Assembly: GCF_914767665.1 (NCBI RefSeq)
Contig: NC_059502.1
Span: 15,748,001 to 15,812,000 of the forward strand
Origin: Harmonia axyridis
Lineage: Eukaryota > Arthropoda > Insecta > Coleoptera > Coccinellidae
Length of the DNA: 64,000 bases
Direction: 5' to 3'
The stretch's first letter is position 1. Each line of letters begins with the position of its first letter. Of the stretch, positions 13,195 to 26,204 are shown one piece after another. Position numbers and translations under genes: made by a program. A model generated the notes under the pieces. The model saw only the letters and a list, made by a program, of their open reading frames with translations. It was not told where the DNA came from and ran no database searches.

Positions 13195-14621
13195 ATTCAC
13201 GAAAATAAAATTCAATATACCTACTTCGTATCATTGTGAATAGGGAACTGACATTTTCCAATTATTTCATATTATAAGCTCGATATTTTTAGGCTCCTTG
13301 TCGAAGAATTCGGTTAAAATTAAAATTACATTTCCCAATTCCCTCCGCCATCAAGTAGATTGATGGATTCAAAAATTCATTCTTCAAATAGGAACACTGG
13401 AGTAGCTTATATTAAGATATAGTGCCTTGAGCTGCTCAGCGTACTCGTATATCTTTCGCTACAAGACCTCTAGCAGTTTACATTGCCTGAGCGATGAAAT
13501 ATCCCCATCCTGAATGATTTTACGGCTGGCAATTCTTTGCGCTTGGCTCCTAATTGCGGGACTTGGGTGTCCCTTTCTCTTCATCGCAAGATTTTTATAC
13601 ATCATTTTCTTTAGGATCTTTTCTCGACAGGTCGAGACCTCTTAATGCAGCTTCCCAGATTCGGAATGTTATCTCGTTCATATTGAGATCTTTCTTTTTA
13701 TAAGGTGCTGTTATTTTTTTGTTGGTTTCAGATTCTATTTCCGAGTTTTTTCGTAGCAAACGATCATTCTGTCATTTCAGGGCTGGTTTGAAGTTGGGTT
13801 CCAGCAATTATGTCCTTTGATAGTAGAATCCGACGAAGGGTTCTGTGAATATGTCTGATTGAAGTTTTGTGTTACTATTAATTTTGAAACTGCAAGTTTG
13901 GCCAAGATCAAAAGATTTCCTCTAATTTTATCGGTGTTATAGCACAATCATATCAAGCTTCTTGGGAAGGTTTTTGTTGATAACATTAGCAGAACCAAAC
14001 AAAATACAAGAAGAATATCAAAAGAAAATTACCCAATATTTACCTGGTCACAAAAACGACGAAGTTCTGATTTCGGATGTTGTTATAACGAACTTATTTC
14101 AAACTTCGTGTTAAATTTCAATCATGTGAATCATAGAAAATCGAAGAAGAATGTAGGAAGAAGATATAAGAATATAATGAAATAATAATAAGAAAATATA
14201 CCAAAGGGCCACCCCAAATTTACCAACTATTCAGAGAAAGTCCGTCAATGGACGAACATTATATCTCTAATGGATCTCAGATTATTTTTTATAACATAGT
14301 ATCGTTTATTGCTTTTGATCGGCAACTTCAATATAGAGTGAATTTCTTGAGGGTTGCTGAGGAGCAACTAAAGATAACCATAAAATTCGAATTTTTTTGC
14401 CACCAGGTAGTAGATGAGTAGCTGAACAACATGATTCAAAGAAATATCATTATTTTTTTCTATCAATTATCATGATTGAAAACAAAAATACTTCCTTAAG
14501 ACGACGAAGTTTGCCGACTGATGCTGAGATTGCTTTGTCATAAAAAATACGCAATTGTGCTACTCAAAAAAAGGTTCCGAAGCAATAGAAACATCGATCT
14601 TCTAAAAATTTCCGATGTGGT
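13195..14621. other. Unannotated stretch
   Basis: No nameable gene. The minus strand of about 13440-13690 has protein-like fragments in several frames (for example GYFIAQAM, ARGLVAKDIRVR) and could be a decayed coding remnant that I cannot assign. Confidence 0.3.
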
Positions 14622-15235
14622 AACAGCTTCACAAGCAAACATACGCCGTCCAACATTTCTCGGCTTCAACCAAATTTCCTTGTTTCTGAATCAATCTCAT
14701 GACTTTCAGGCGTTTTTGAATGGCTTTTTGCATCACTTCCAATCATCCTGCCAATTCTTGTTGCGTTTGACACGAGTCTTGATCAAGTATTGCCTCCAAT
14801 TCCGCATCTTCAAAAACCTCTTCTCTTCCTCCGCCATGCTGACCTTCGATGTCGAAATCACCGTTCTTGAAACGTTCAAACCACTTTCGGCACGTTCCTT
14901 TACTAATAGTGGCCTCACCATAGGTATTTCAAAGCATTCGATGAGCCTCAGCGCAGATTTCTTCATATTGAAGCAGAAAATTGAAACCTCCCGCAAATGA
15001 CAAGAATTTGGCTCGTATGCTGACATGTTCAATTCAATTCAATTCAATTCAATTTATTCATCCATATGAGCAAAATTTTTACATATTACAATAACTTCAT
15101 GATGCAGACACAAATCAACTAATATTTCGATGGCGTTATGTTTACAGCTTATTGTATGACATCTACGATCTATTTATTCTGAATACTACGTATCGATACA
15201 ACCATCTATTGCAAAACGGCAGAAGCAAAGTTGTT
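14622..15235 (-). pseudogene. Mariner (D,D34D family) 5' half, broken copy D
   Basis: The minus frame starts MSAYEPNS, continues REVSIFCFNMKKSA, then shifts frame; the remaining sequence reads in the other frames as the mariner N-terminal HTH region. The copy stops abruptly after FACE at about 14622, so it lacks the whole catalytic domain. Its 5' TIR is the complement of GGCAGAAGCAAAGTTGTTC at about 15217-15235, shared with copies A-C. A (GAATT)n microsatellite at about 15030-15056 has grown just upstream of the ATG. Confidence 0.75.
15030..15056. repeat. AATTC microsatellite
   Basis: About five head-to-tail copies of a 5-bp AATTC unit, immediately upstream (minus strand) of the mariner copy D start codon and absent from copy C at the same place. 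Confidence 0.85.
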
Positions 15236-15439
15236 CACCTAATAACCTTTTTTTTGTATTTTTTTATTCGTGTACTAACATGTTGTAGATTATTACCTCT
15301 TTTATTTTCATGAAGTGAATGTTTTTTTACCTAAATATATGCTTTTGATTATGTTTCGAACCACTTCTTCTTGATAATAACATTTTTAATTCTTATTGTG
15401 AATAATAAGTTCTATTCCATCTTTAATTACTTTTCAAAA

Positions 15440-15613
15440 GATCGAAATCTCACCTAAATCTAATACAGAAACCAGATACAAACCAAAATTATTCTGATAA
15501 TCTGAATCTCCCGAAATCCACCAATAAGATCGAAATCTCACCTAAATCTAATACAGAAACCAGGTACAAACCAAAATTATTCTGATAATCTAAATCTCCC
15601 GAAATCTACCAAT
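15440..15613. repeat. 88-bp tandem duplication
   Basis: The segment starting GATCGAAATCTCACC at 15440 is repeated from 15528 with only a few substitutions, giving two head-to-tail copies of period 88 bp. Non-coding; no relation to neighbouring elements was seen. Confidence 0.85.
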
Positions 15614-16437
15614 ATTTTACGACGAAATTTTCCGATCATATTCAAGTTGGAGTGGGGACTGGTTCAGCCCCCGAAATGAAATCCTCGCTCCGCCATTGGT
15701 TGCAGTTACTCAACTTAAGCCTATACTGAAGCATGTAAACTCAAAAGAAGCCTGAATATTCAAAATATTCAATTTCATTATGTTTCACCTGAGAGAAGAA
15801 TGTTTTCGATTCTCTACTCTAGTAATAACTATAGAAGATGACAAATATATTATTGTTTCCTTATAAAAGAGCAAAACTACCGAAATGCACAGGAAGTTTA
15901 GCGGAAAATTGTCTCATGTTATGAATTATATTCATCAGTGTTCCAATGTTAGTTTTGTTGATAACACATTCCTTGCAATAACAGTCAAGCTGTCAGAACG
16001 TGAATACCTAAAGTGGGACACTGCAGAAGAATGGAACTCACTGATGAATCCGAAAGGTCTCCTCAAACGAGACCTACATTATGAAGTTTGCCACTAATGC
16101 ACCAACTTGTTTCGGGATCTTCATGAAGTAAATTAATTTGGGAAATATTTGTTTTGTGGATCTACATTCTCTGGAGCGCGAGGTTCTAAAGTTCCGAGGA
16201 ACACAGGGTTATCCTATAAAAACCTCCTGCACTACTGGGTTAGCTTTACGATCATTGTTATAAATGCTACAAAATTAAGGGAGGTTTATAATTCACCTAT
16301 TGAATTTTATATCCTTCCATTATCTAGTATAGCAATCCATTACATTTTTCTCAATATGAATATCAACTAAAAATGTTGAAATATTCTGGCCATATATTTG
16401 GAATTCCGAAACATAAAATCAAGATAACAGAAATTAA
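15614..16437. other. Unannotated stretch
   Basis: Two short plus frames (15885-16097, 70 codons; 16149-16370, 73 codons) have no domain I recognise. Otherwise AT-rich non-coding. Confidence 0.3.
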
Positions 16438-16537
16438 TAGTATATTATTCAACGAGTGGTAATGTAGGTCATAACTCACGCAGATGAAGTTTCATCAAGT
16501 GAGTTATGACTATTACCGCAAGTTGAATACTATACTT
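16438..16537. repeat. 100-bp imperfect palindrome, MITE-like
   Basis: Centred on ATGAAGTTTCAT near 16484-16495. GTCATAACTCAC on the left pairs with GTGAGTTATGAC on the right, then GGTAAT with ATTACC, ATTCAAC with GTTGAAT and AGTAT with ATACT. The sequence ATAACTCACG occurs again at about 16767 and about 17550, so its ends may belong to a dispersed family. Confidence 0.65.
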
Positions 16538-16919
16538 TATCTACGACTATAACAATGAATACTATGATAATATTCAAGATAGAGAAAGAACTTTATTGAC
16601 AAACCTTGAATTTTACCAATAAACGTCAAAATTGTCAAAGTGACCTTCCTCTCCTCAATAACAATAATGGAATGTTCCCTTTCGGCCAATCGAATAGAAG
16701 CACAGAGTATAGAAGCATAGAGCCATCTTGTCCGATTTAATACAGTGAGATATAGCAGTGAGTTATTATAACTCACGTTGTTTGTTAATAGATACTATTA
16801 ATAGCTCAAAAGCAGTTGAATAATGAAGATATAATTCAATAGGAGTAGATAATACTGGTATGACTTCACTGAAAGGCATATCTTCAGATTTATTACTTGC
16901 ATTATTTATATTATTATTG

Positions 16920-17362
16920 AATTGACTGAAATATTAAAAAATATAGGTTCTAATCTGGAAATCTTGAACTTTGATGAATTTGAATTGTACAAGTTCATGA
17001 TCTTCTAATAAACACCCTGTATATTTTCAGTCCAAACCGCAAACAGTCTCATGATACTACGTATTTGCAGAATCGAAAATGGAAAAAAAATTTTGGAAAA
17101 ATCTTTTTCTGCAGAAATATCCAAAAAAATGTGAGTCATCGTCGCCACCATTTTTTTTTCATAAGAATGAGCCAAAACCGTTGAGATTTTACTCAAGGTA
17201 TGGCAATAATATACTGGGTGTCCCATTTGAAATAAGGAAGTAGAAGTCTGTTCCCGCTATAACCGGAAGTTGAAGAATTCTGCAAATATTTTAGGAAGAA
17301 AGATCATTGTGATTAGTTTTCCATAAACGTCTAATAGGCCATCGCGGCGAATAATTCTGTAT
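16920..17362. mobile_element. Single arm of the foldback family seen at 44808-46183
   Basis: Aligns by eye over about 440 bp with the right arm of the foldback at 44808-46183. Both contain AAAAAATATAGGTTCTAAT, AAGTTCATGATCTTCT, AACACCCTGTA, CCGCAAACAGTCT, ATTTGAAATAAGGAAGTAG and ACGTCTAATAGGCCATC in the same order. The opposite arm is missing, so this is a half element that can no longer fold on itself. Confidence 0.7.
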
Positions 17363-18700
17363 CTTTAGTCATTTTAGAAAGTTGCAGTTATTTTTTCATT
17401 TTCAACACCCTGTATTTCAGAAGTGAAATTTGGAAACCATGTTTTCAGGACTTTTGCTATAACTTTAATCAAAAGGTACCAACTACCTATCCTACCAGTT
17501 TGTTCCATCTAACACACTTTGGGATACCAAGTATAGTTATGTTCTGAGCTATAACTCACGCTTCTGTTGAAGCTGTGATGATTTTGTCCGAAATGCTTGT
17601 AGAAATTTGGACTGACAGTGTGCGGACACATATCAGTTTTCACCTTGTCCTTCTTATCTCCATGTGTTCTGGAGTTTCGAAACTCATCTCATCCAATGTA
17701 TCTAATTGGACATCTGGGTCTTTCACTCAACTTAATTAAGATTCTCATATCTCGTTAGGATCCTGAAAGCTTTTCATAGTTTTGTTAGGTGCTAACCTTA
17801 GTAATGAAAGCTCTTAGTATAAGTGAATCAGTATTTTTAAATGTCTCATGAATATACCTACCTGAAAATGTGAAAATAATTGAAAATATCTGAATGTTAC
17901 AATGAATCGCCTACATGGTATTTTTCAATTCGAATGAGCTAGTTCATTATTTCGCTAAATCATATCCAATAAAAAATGGACAATGGAATAATTATTTGAA
18001 AAATGGAAAATTCAAGATTCATTTGGAACGAAGAAGTGATGTCAGACTTCCGGTATAGGTAACTGGAAGTTGCATAGTCGTAAAAATATTTCAACCAGAA
18101 AGTTCACGTTCTTAAACTTTTGCCATTTATTTCAATTTAATTGCTTTGGGTTCTCCAGAAACGTGTGATGATCAAATCTTCATGTAACCGTACAGTTAGA
18201 TATATTTTGGAAAAACATACATATGAATTGAAAAATACCCAAGAAATTTTTTCTAGAGAAAAGGGCCAATGAAATTTTGTGAAATAAAGAGAGAAATCTC
18301 TGCAGGAATAGTGTCTAAGTTCATTCTGTTTTGCATGGTATTGGCTTCACAGATTTACAGATTGTTTTTTTTTCGGAGTTGGATTTATATGTTCAACCTC
18401 AACCCTTATTTTGATTTGAATAAATAAAAAACCAATTTACAAAACAAAATTGGTAAACAATGAACCCTTATTTTTTCTTCACCGTCATTTGGTCCCTCAA
18501 TCTTTCAGTAGCCAGAAATTGGTTATCGGATAATGAAGATTTTAGAGGGAATATCAACACGTGACGGTTCAGACAAAATTTGGTCATCGCAGAAGCGCAA
18601 GATAAGACAGACAGAGATAATATTTTAGGATCTGTATTAATTTATGGAGATTTTGTTTAGTTTTTGAGCTCGAAGCTAATTACTCTTCAAGATTTTCAAG
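17363..18700. other. Unannotated stretch
   Basis: AT-rich, no coding or repeat structure recognised apart from an isolated AACACCCTGTAT at about 17404 like the ends of the CAGGGTG families. Confidence 0.3.
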
Positions 18701-20150
18701 AATCTATAAAATAAAAATAGGCAACAGTAATATTACAATTCTATGTAAGGCCGATGATGATGCCTGTATTTGTTGCGGAAAATGAAGACGTTCTCTAGAT
18801 TTTGCCATATCGTTGTAGCCAAGTCTCTGAAAATGGTCATTTCTGCATCCAAAAACATAAAGCTTGACGACATCTAAAATACCAATCAGGTGGAAACTTG
18901 TAGTCGATGATCCAATAATAGAGCAGGAGATGAAGTTTAAAAATCTGGACATAGAGCTCTCTGGATAAGGTGATGTTGACTCGGAAATGAGACAACAAAC
19001 AAACAAAGCAATGAGGGTGGCTGGTTGCTCGAATGTCACAATATGAAAAAATAAATATCTACATATTGAGACTTAGGCAAGAATTTATAAAACTGTTGTA
19101 AGACCTATCATGACACACAGCTGAAACCTGGACAGTTACAGAAACAACCAGAAGGGTCTTAGACGTTGAAGAAATGAAGAAAGCGAACGACGATCGTGTA
19201 AAGTGGATAACATCAACGATTGGGTATTAGGTGAATAAAGGGTGTTTTTTTTAGGGAATCTTGTGGCATTACATTTTACATATGATTTCTGGCATATGAC
19301 CGCCATGGCTGGCTCAGATGTAGTCCAATCTGGACGTCCAATTTTCGATGACTTTTTCCAACATTTGTGGCCGTATATCGGCAATAACACGGCGAATGTT
19401 GTCTTCCAAATGTTCAAGACTTTGTGGCTTATCCGCATAGACCAATGACTTTACATAGCCCCACAGAAAGTAGTCTAGCGGTGTTAAATCACAAGATCTT
19501 GAACGCCAATTCACAGGTCCAAAACGTGAAATTAGGCGGTCACCAAACGTGTCTTTCAATAAATCGATTGTGGCACGAGCTGTGTGACATGTTGCGCCGT
19601 CTTGTTGGAACCACAGCTCCTGGACATTATGGTTGTTCAATTCAGGAATGATGAAGTTAGTAATCATGGCTCTATACCGATCACCATTGACGGTAACGTT
19701 CTGGCCATCATCGTTTTTGAAGAAGTACGGACCAATGATTCCACCAGCCCATAAAGCCAACCAGAAGTGCACTTCATCGCTAAACAAAATTCGTTTATGC
19801 AAATCGGGAACAACGGCAATCTCATTTTGGGCCCATTCGACGAATCTACGCCTTAATTGATGATCGTGAGTCTATTCATGATGAATTGCCAAACCAAATT
19901 GAGAATAAATCACTTGACATTTGTTGAATCGGTCGCCATCTTGAACAGTAATGTCAACTTAAAGTTATATACCTTGAAAAAAAAACACCCGTTATAAGGA
20001 GTGGAATGAGCACATCAATAGAATGGACAAACAAAGAATGGTAAGATTTGCACGAGATGAAATACTTATTGGGAGAATAAGTATAGGAAGACCACGAAAG
20101 AGATGGAGTGATAATCTTACCGTCGATGAAGACCAGTCAGGTAATGAAGA
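18701..20150 (+). pseudogene. LINE reverse-transcriptase remnant, split by a DNA transposon
   Basis: Plus-strand translations give the reverse-transcriptase order: KADDDACICC at 18749 (the Y/A-x-DD catalytic strand and what follows), then KIPIRWKLVVDDPIIEQEMKF-like residues, RQQTNKAMRVAGC, and TVVRPIMTHS (the usual 'R-P-L-YG-ET' region). After the inserted element at 19238-19992 the reading resumes with EWNEHINRMDKQRMVRFARDE and GRPRKRWSDNL, the familiar C-terminal 'GRP-KRW' of these proteins. Stops and frame changes occur throughout, so the copy is dead. The clade is not determined. Confidence 0.7.
19238..19992 (-). mobile_element. DD41D mariner-relative (rosa/visitor-like), internally deleted
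   Basis: A 755-bp element flanked by TA (19236-19237 and 19993-19994), with A/T-extended ends GGGTGTTTTTTTT and AAAAAAACACCC. On the minus strand it encodes RRRFVEWAQNE..., then ILFSDEVHFW (first Asp), WFQQDGATCHTA (second Asp) and LTPLDYFLWG (third Asp). I count 41 residues between the last two Asp, hence DD41D. The N-terminal DNA-binding half is deleted. The frame stops with a TGA after NWTSRLDYI at 19314, yet continues in frame with ASHGGHMPEII before the real stop, so a CGA-to-TGA change is likely. Non-functional. Confidence 0.8.
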
Positions 20151-21369
20151 ATAAACAGGCACTTGTGCCTATAATAGTGGTGGAAGAAAAAGGTTTTCAA
20201 ATCGCTGTTGCATTGTATCCTTGAATACAACAATAATCAACATTCTCATTACGATTATGATGTTGATAGATCCCAATTCCAAAAATGTTAAATGTATAGG
20301 CATCATCGAATCAACGTACTTGCAGATTGTTCGCTTAGCAGCATCCGAAAACTTCAACTGTAAGAAGAGCACCTAATGAAATTAGTTCATGGACTTTCAA
20401 CTTGTGAAAACACGAGTTCTTACAAGACTGGTGATCAAAAGCGAATTTAATTCTAAACTAGATTACTACATTACCGGAGATTAAAAAGTATGAGTTGAGT
20501 AATTCATCATCCCGTTGTCGACGGGTGGGGTCTCTTGTCTCGTGACTTTCAGTTTTCGGGTCTGGTGTTATTAATGGTGCCTTGGAAGAAGGGGAAAATG
20601 GAAAAAGTTTGTTTTTTCTGGAACGCGATCTAATTGTTTTCGCTTTATAATGAATATTTTCATCGGAACATCCGTAAAATGGAGAATAATATGTTCCCAT
20701 CTAATGGGATTTATATATTGCTCTACATTATCCTCCAGAATACAGAAACAAATTGTTTGAAAACGAAAGCAAAACTGAAGCAAACTCGTGATTCGCGAAT
20801 GAAATCAGGCGATAGATTGGAAAACGGAAGCAAAATATCTGGAAGTAATTCTACATGAAAGAATGAATTTCAGCAGATAGATAGAAAAAAATATATAAAA
20901 AAGGCAAGGCAATTGCACGGGTGGCTCTAACCGCTGCTCAGCCCAAAAAGTAAACTTTTCTTAGAAAACAAGATGAAGATAATGAATATAGTGCTATTGC
21001 CAAGCATTATGTGTGCAGAGGTAACCTGGTATAATACGGAAGATAATGAGGAACATCAGCTACAAAATAAACAAAATACAGTAATCACTACAGAGGTTGG
21101 CGTCCCAACAAATCAGAGGAGAATTGAAACTATTGAGGAAATAGTAAACAAACAAATGAGGAGGACAATAGAGAAGCCTAAAAAGGCAAGAGAATAAGGA
21201 ATTAATAAAGATACAGATTCCTACAAGAAAGACAGACAAGAGGAAATACCTCTTTCAAATAATAAAATAAGGGCAAGTATTGTCATGTAGAAGAGAGAAA
21301 ACTCTCCCGAATGAATAACATTAGAAAATTCGAGAAAATATAGTATACAAAAAGAAGACCTGTGACTAG
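20151..21369. other. Unannotated stretch
   Basis: Short frames only (up to 80 codons near 20458-20700, overlapped on both strands). No element recognised. Confidence 0.3.
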
Positions 21370-21640
21370 TGAAGTACCTTCTCGGCCGGCAATAGTGAAT
21401 CTCGTGTTTGAGCTGTTGGATAAGTTAATGATGTGAAGATTCAAAACCGTCTACGTAGCTGAAGAACAACTGATAATATTGCTGCTATAGCCCGTACTGT
21501 AAACGGAAACTCAGGTTGAACCATCGATCTTGGGAATTAGGATTTTTCATGGCTGGAATTGGAAGATATTGACAACGTTTATTTTCAACAAGACGACGCT
21601 ACGTTCCACACAAGCAACGAAACAATCGCATTTTCGCTTG
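21370..21640 (+). pseudogene. Fragment of another mariner/Tc1-superfamily transposase
   Basis: Plus-strand pieces read VKIQNRLRS-RTTDNIAAIA (like the 'TEENI-AV' N-terminal region) and, about 70 bp later, LEDIDNVYFQQDDATFHTSNETIA, which is the second-Asp motif of IS630/Tc1/mariner transposases. Most of the protein between and after them is deleted. Confidence 0.5.
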
Positions 21641-24600
21641 ATTCAGTTCAATCATTAATACTATATTTTTTGAGTGGGGGACTGATTCTTTTTTCTCTCT
21701 TTTGCTGACTATTATGGCTCACCGCAAATAATAATTTATAATTCCCTCAGCAAATCAAGCCTTTTAATTAAGCTAATTATCTTGCTCGGGGGTTGGTTTT
21801 TCAGATTGTCTCAGTTCAAGGTTGGTATATCGAATATCTCGATTCTGTTAACTACTTGATATTGTGAGATGTTAGCTGCCTCAATCTAAAACTGTTGAAC
21901 ACTATCTTGACTCAAATCCTCACGACAATCTCACAAAGGTTCATCTCTCCTAGATTCCTGCTTTAACAGTTTAGATGGAAGTCTGATCTATTTTCATGTT
22001 GGCCTATCAAGATTAATTAAAAATCATTTGTATAATGTGACTTAGCAAGTTATCAGCTTTGCATCAAAGGCTCACTGGACAGAGTTTTTACGCTATTATT
22101 TTATTGAAGGAAATTAGGAGTTACCTGCTTACAAATAATGATTGAGCTACAAAAAGAACAACTTCACAGTTTTTTAGAGTCTGTATGTATATAGATGAAA
22201 TGAAATATTCAATGAATTCATTATTAGTTTGAGCTGATTATTGAAAAAAATACATACTTCTATTCAGTCGTTTCAATGTGTATGTTCATGTAATGTTTTA
22301 ACGATATTCAAATGAAGCTTCTGATCTAGGTCGATCAGAGTCTGTCTTCGGTAGTCAAAAATTGCCTTAGAAATATATACTACCAATTTTCCATGATTTC
22401 CATCAAAATTCTCGATAATTATGGTCATGAAAGAGAACATTTACTTAAATCACTCTATTAACCTCCAAATAACATTATGGCAGACTTAAGTAATGCTTGC
22501 AATATATTCATTTACACTTTTTTTCATAACAATGAGGAAAAAAGCATACGAAAATGATGATTGCATTCTTGGAAGCTTTCGATATATCATGCTATTATAT
22601 ATTGGCACTAAATCTTCAAAGAAAAACATTCCGCATTGAATTTTTCTCTATTTCGAATGAAATCGATTCTTTTATTGAAATTCACGAATTTATTGAATAA
22701 AATACTCCCTATTCTTGCCTCGAACTCAATATCCCAAAGAAAATCCATCATTCATGTAGGTATATTCTTGCATCTTGGCATTTCTTCGACCCTCCCGGCA
22801 AATAATCGTGAATATTCGGAAAAAATAAATTCGATTTCGGAAAAATATGTTGTGGTTCAGAAAGTTAACAGAGCACTTCATTATTTTTTTTCGTGGAATA
22901 GCTAAATAATTGAAATTTTTGATAACGTATTTCTGCAATGAATTTGATAAACCTACATATCAAATTAATAAAGAAATTTCACCAAAACAAAACTTTTACT
23001 ATCTGCAATTTCACTTGAATATTCGCTTCTCTATTCTGCAACTGATTGATCAATTTCAGTTCGATTGGATATTCACTTATTTTTCGCTCTTTTTGTTCTT
23101 GATTTTTTTTAGTTATCAGAATTTGTTTTGATACGATATTATTGATAGAAACTGAAGAAGTGAAGAAGAAAAGACCTGATTTACACTTGAACAATCCTAT
23201 AAGGCAACATGTAAATAAGCCTGCATGAATAGGACGAAATGAATTCCGAAGAAACTGCATTTATACCATATACTGCATAGCCACTGCACTTCGCAAATTG
23301 ATTGAAGGAAGTCAATTTGCCATCGTTTCCAATTTTAATTTCGGAAATCGATGAAATGCATTCGCTTCTAGCGGAATGATGGCGAATGTAAATATTTGGG
23401 CACTACTAACGACAAAGCCAAAGTTTTCCAGATTTTGTTGCAAAATCCAATTCAATTACTTAATTGAGTCTGAAAAGCTGTGGATCTGACGTACATTCAA
23501 TAATTAAATTGTTTTCCTGGAATGCTATCAGTTTTCGGTATTTCAAATACCGTTATCGGTCGAATCAAGCAAAATGTCCCCACCGATTTTTTTTTTACTG
23601 ATAGGGTGCTTAGTGAAATTGAAGTAACTGGGGAGTTGTTTCTATTTTCTCAATTTCTTAATCGAATTTCGTAAATTGGCTGATTATTAAATTGAAAACA
23701 ATTGAAATTCAACCATCTCTCTCTGTTTTAGCCCTTTTTGAATTATTATAATGTTTAGTTTTGGCAACGTCGCGACTTCTAGGAATATCGAGTCGTATGT
23801 TTTGTCAGATTAAGTAAATGAGATGTATCGGTTGTCGGAAAGAAAAGTTAAAGTTTGTTAGTATGAAGTTTTCGGTGTTTAATGAAACGGTGTTGATTAC
23901 ATTCACGGACATTTCAAATATATTAGGATTACAGTTCATTAGAAGGTCAGTTTGCATTGTATAAGTCCGATTTTGTTCCATTTCAATCCTTTATACCCTG
24001 TTCCTTTATATCCTTATACAGTGCGGTGCTGTGTGGAAGCAGAGAACAGTTTATATTGGTAAGAATATTTATAACATCATTTTTATTGGTTCAAATAGGG
24101 AAAATGCAACACTCTTTTTCACAAAGATATTGAGATATAGGGTGAATCACCTAATAGTGTCATAGGGGGTCTATGAAAAACATATCGATCTGAAATGAAA
24201 TTGTGTATGATCGTTGTCTTCTATAATTTTTTTCACTGAATTTCGATAACTGGAAGAGAAAGATATTAAATTAATAATTTTCGATTTCTAACATTTCAAA
24301 GTACATAACTTAATTCAACATGAATAGTGATGTGTGACAAAATGGCGAATGCGCTGGTCTCATATTGTTGAAGTTTGCCTTCTGGCATATTACAATCTAT
24401 GACACCGAAATCTTCATATTCTTTGAGTTTATGCAATTGGATTCAGGAAGATTATGATTAGAACAAGACAATTACATCCTTCCGAAAAATAGTTGAATAA
24501 TTTCTTCAGCGTTGAAAATGAACAATTTCGGCTCAGTGACTATATTTTTATTCCTCTAATGATTCGTGGAAATTAAGAAGAGGGAAATAGTCGTCAAAAT

Positions 24601-25427
24601 AATTTTTGAGCTAACATAACTACTTAATTTCTTCAACATACACATTCCATAAAATAATTGAAGAAGTGTCTGATCATATTTCTCTATCCGACTTGCAGAA
24701 CTATAAAGTGTTTTCACTATATCTGAGCCATACTGTCAACATATCATCAAATAAATATCTTTTGAAGTTGACAAAATATAATGGCACTCTTGTGAACCAA
24801 TTATTACGAACAATTCCTCTAACAATATCGGATAATAATGGCAGATGTTTCATTGACACTAGTCATAGAGAAATAATTGAGTTCCTTCTCACATACCAAT
24901 TACTATGTACTTCTTGCTTGAAAGTTTCCATGGAATTAATGCCCTTCACCACCAATTCCACCAGTGATTTAGATAGGGGCCCATTATCTTAATTCGGACC
25001 GCTGGAATGTCTCGATCCGTTCAAAGCATTCCATCGTCAGGTTACTACAACCCACGACAAAGAAACTTCTGAAGGTGTCACTGGATATGTTCAGGGACCA
25101 CTTGAGTTTTTACCTGTAAGTATTTCATCTCGAACATATAAAAGAAGCTTTCAGTTATTTTGGAAAAATATGTTGTTGGAAAAACTAAAACATTATTATA
25201 AAGAATGATATTTGACGCTAAAAGTATTGTTCAAATTCTGAGCGTTTATTGATATATCAATTTTTATCGAATGAGAATAGGGGACATATCATATTTCTAT
25301 CAATGAAATGTGGTCTTTGTTTACAGATTTCCTAAGGGTATGATTCAATAAATTGGTCTATCTTCTTTCAGTTTTCTTCGCGTAAAGAAACAAGAATTTA
25401 ATTATATTCTTATTAATAAAAGAATGT
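21641..25427. other. Long non-coding stretch
   Basis: AT-rich with chance frames. The longest plus frame (24666-24992, 108 codons) shows no domain I recognise. No TIR, LTR or poly-A structures seen. Confidence 0.35.
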
Positions 25428-26202
25428 GACGGGAGTGGTTTCAACGCTTCAACGGACGGCGATTTGACGTCGAAGACCAGCTTCCCGGTGGAAGAGCAAA
25501 GGTTTTTCGAAGATGTAGAATTGAAGGCATTAGTTGATCAAGCACCATGTCCAATGCAACAAGAATTAGCAAGATCATTGGAAGTGATGCAACAAGCCAT
25601 TTCAAAACGCCTACAAGTCATGGGAATGATTCAGAAAAAAGGAATTTGGGTACCGTACCTGTTGATGCCGAGAGATGTTGAACGGCGTTTGTTTGCTTTT
25701 GAACAACTGCTTGCAAGGCGAAGGCGGAAGGGGTTAAGTACGATATTCCCAAGCACAGGAAATCATGAGGATATCCCGGTCATGCTTCCACGTCTACGGC
25801 CAAACCGAATATTCACTGTTTCAAGGTCATGTTCAGTATTTGGTGGGATCAGCTCGGCGTAGTGTATTATGAGTTCTTAAAACCGCCTGAAACAATAACA
25901 GGCGATCGTTATCGAATGCAATTACTGCGTTTGAGCCGAGCATTGAAAGACAAACGGCCGCAATACAACGAGAGACATGGTAAAATGCCTGGCTGACCAG
26001 CACATCCGATCTTATGAAGAAGTAAAAAATTGTATCGATTCGTGGATCGTTTCAAAAGATAACCAGTTTTTTCACCGCGCGATTCGTACGCTGCCCGAAA
26101 AATGGGAGGAAGTAGTGGCCAGCGATGGATCATAAATGTATTACCAGTTTTTCACAATGAAGCATCGAATTTGGGGAAAAAACAACGATGGAAGCAAAGT
26201 TG
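25428..26202 (+). pseudogene. Mariner (D,D34D) copy A, frameshifted and deleted
   Basis: Begins with REWFQRF, then FDVED, and after a frameshift FEDVELKALVDQ, QQAISKRLQVMGMIQKKGIWVPY and FAFEQLLARRRRKGL of the mariner HTH domain. About 20 residues are missing at the KGL junction. Catalytic-domain pieces follow in other frames (YYELLKP, GDRYRMQL, KNCIDSWIVSKDNQFF). Its 3' TIR GAAGCAAAGTTGTAC is interrupted by the element at 26205. The 5' TIR and the first about 55 codons are missing. Confidence 0.8.
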
Positions 26203-26204
26203 TA

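Noticed and set aside
24666..24992. 108-codon plus frame as a gene
   Set aside because: No domain or neighbour context; length is within what AT-rich non-coding DNA gives by chance over 64 kb.
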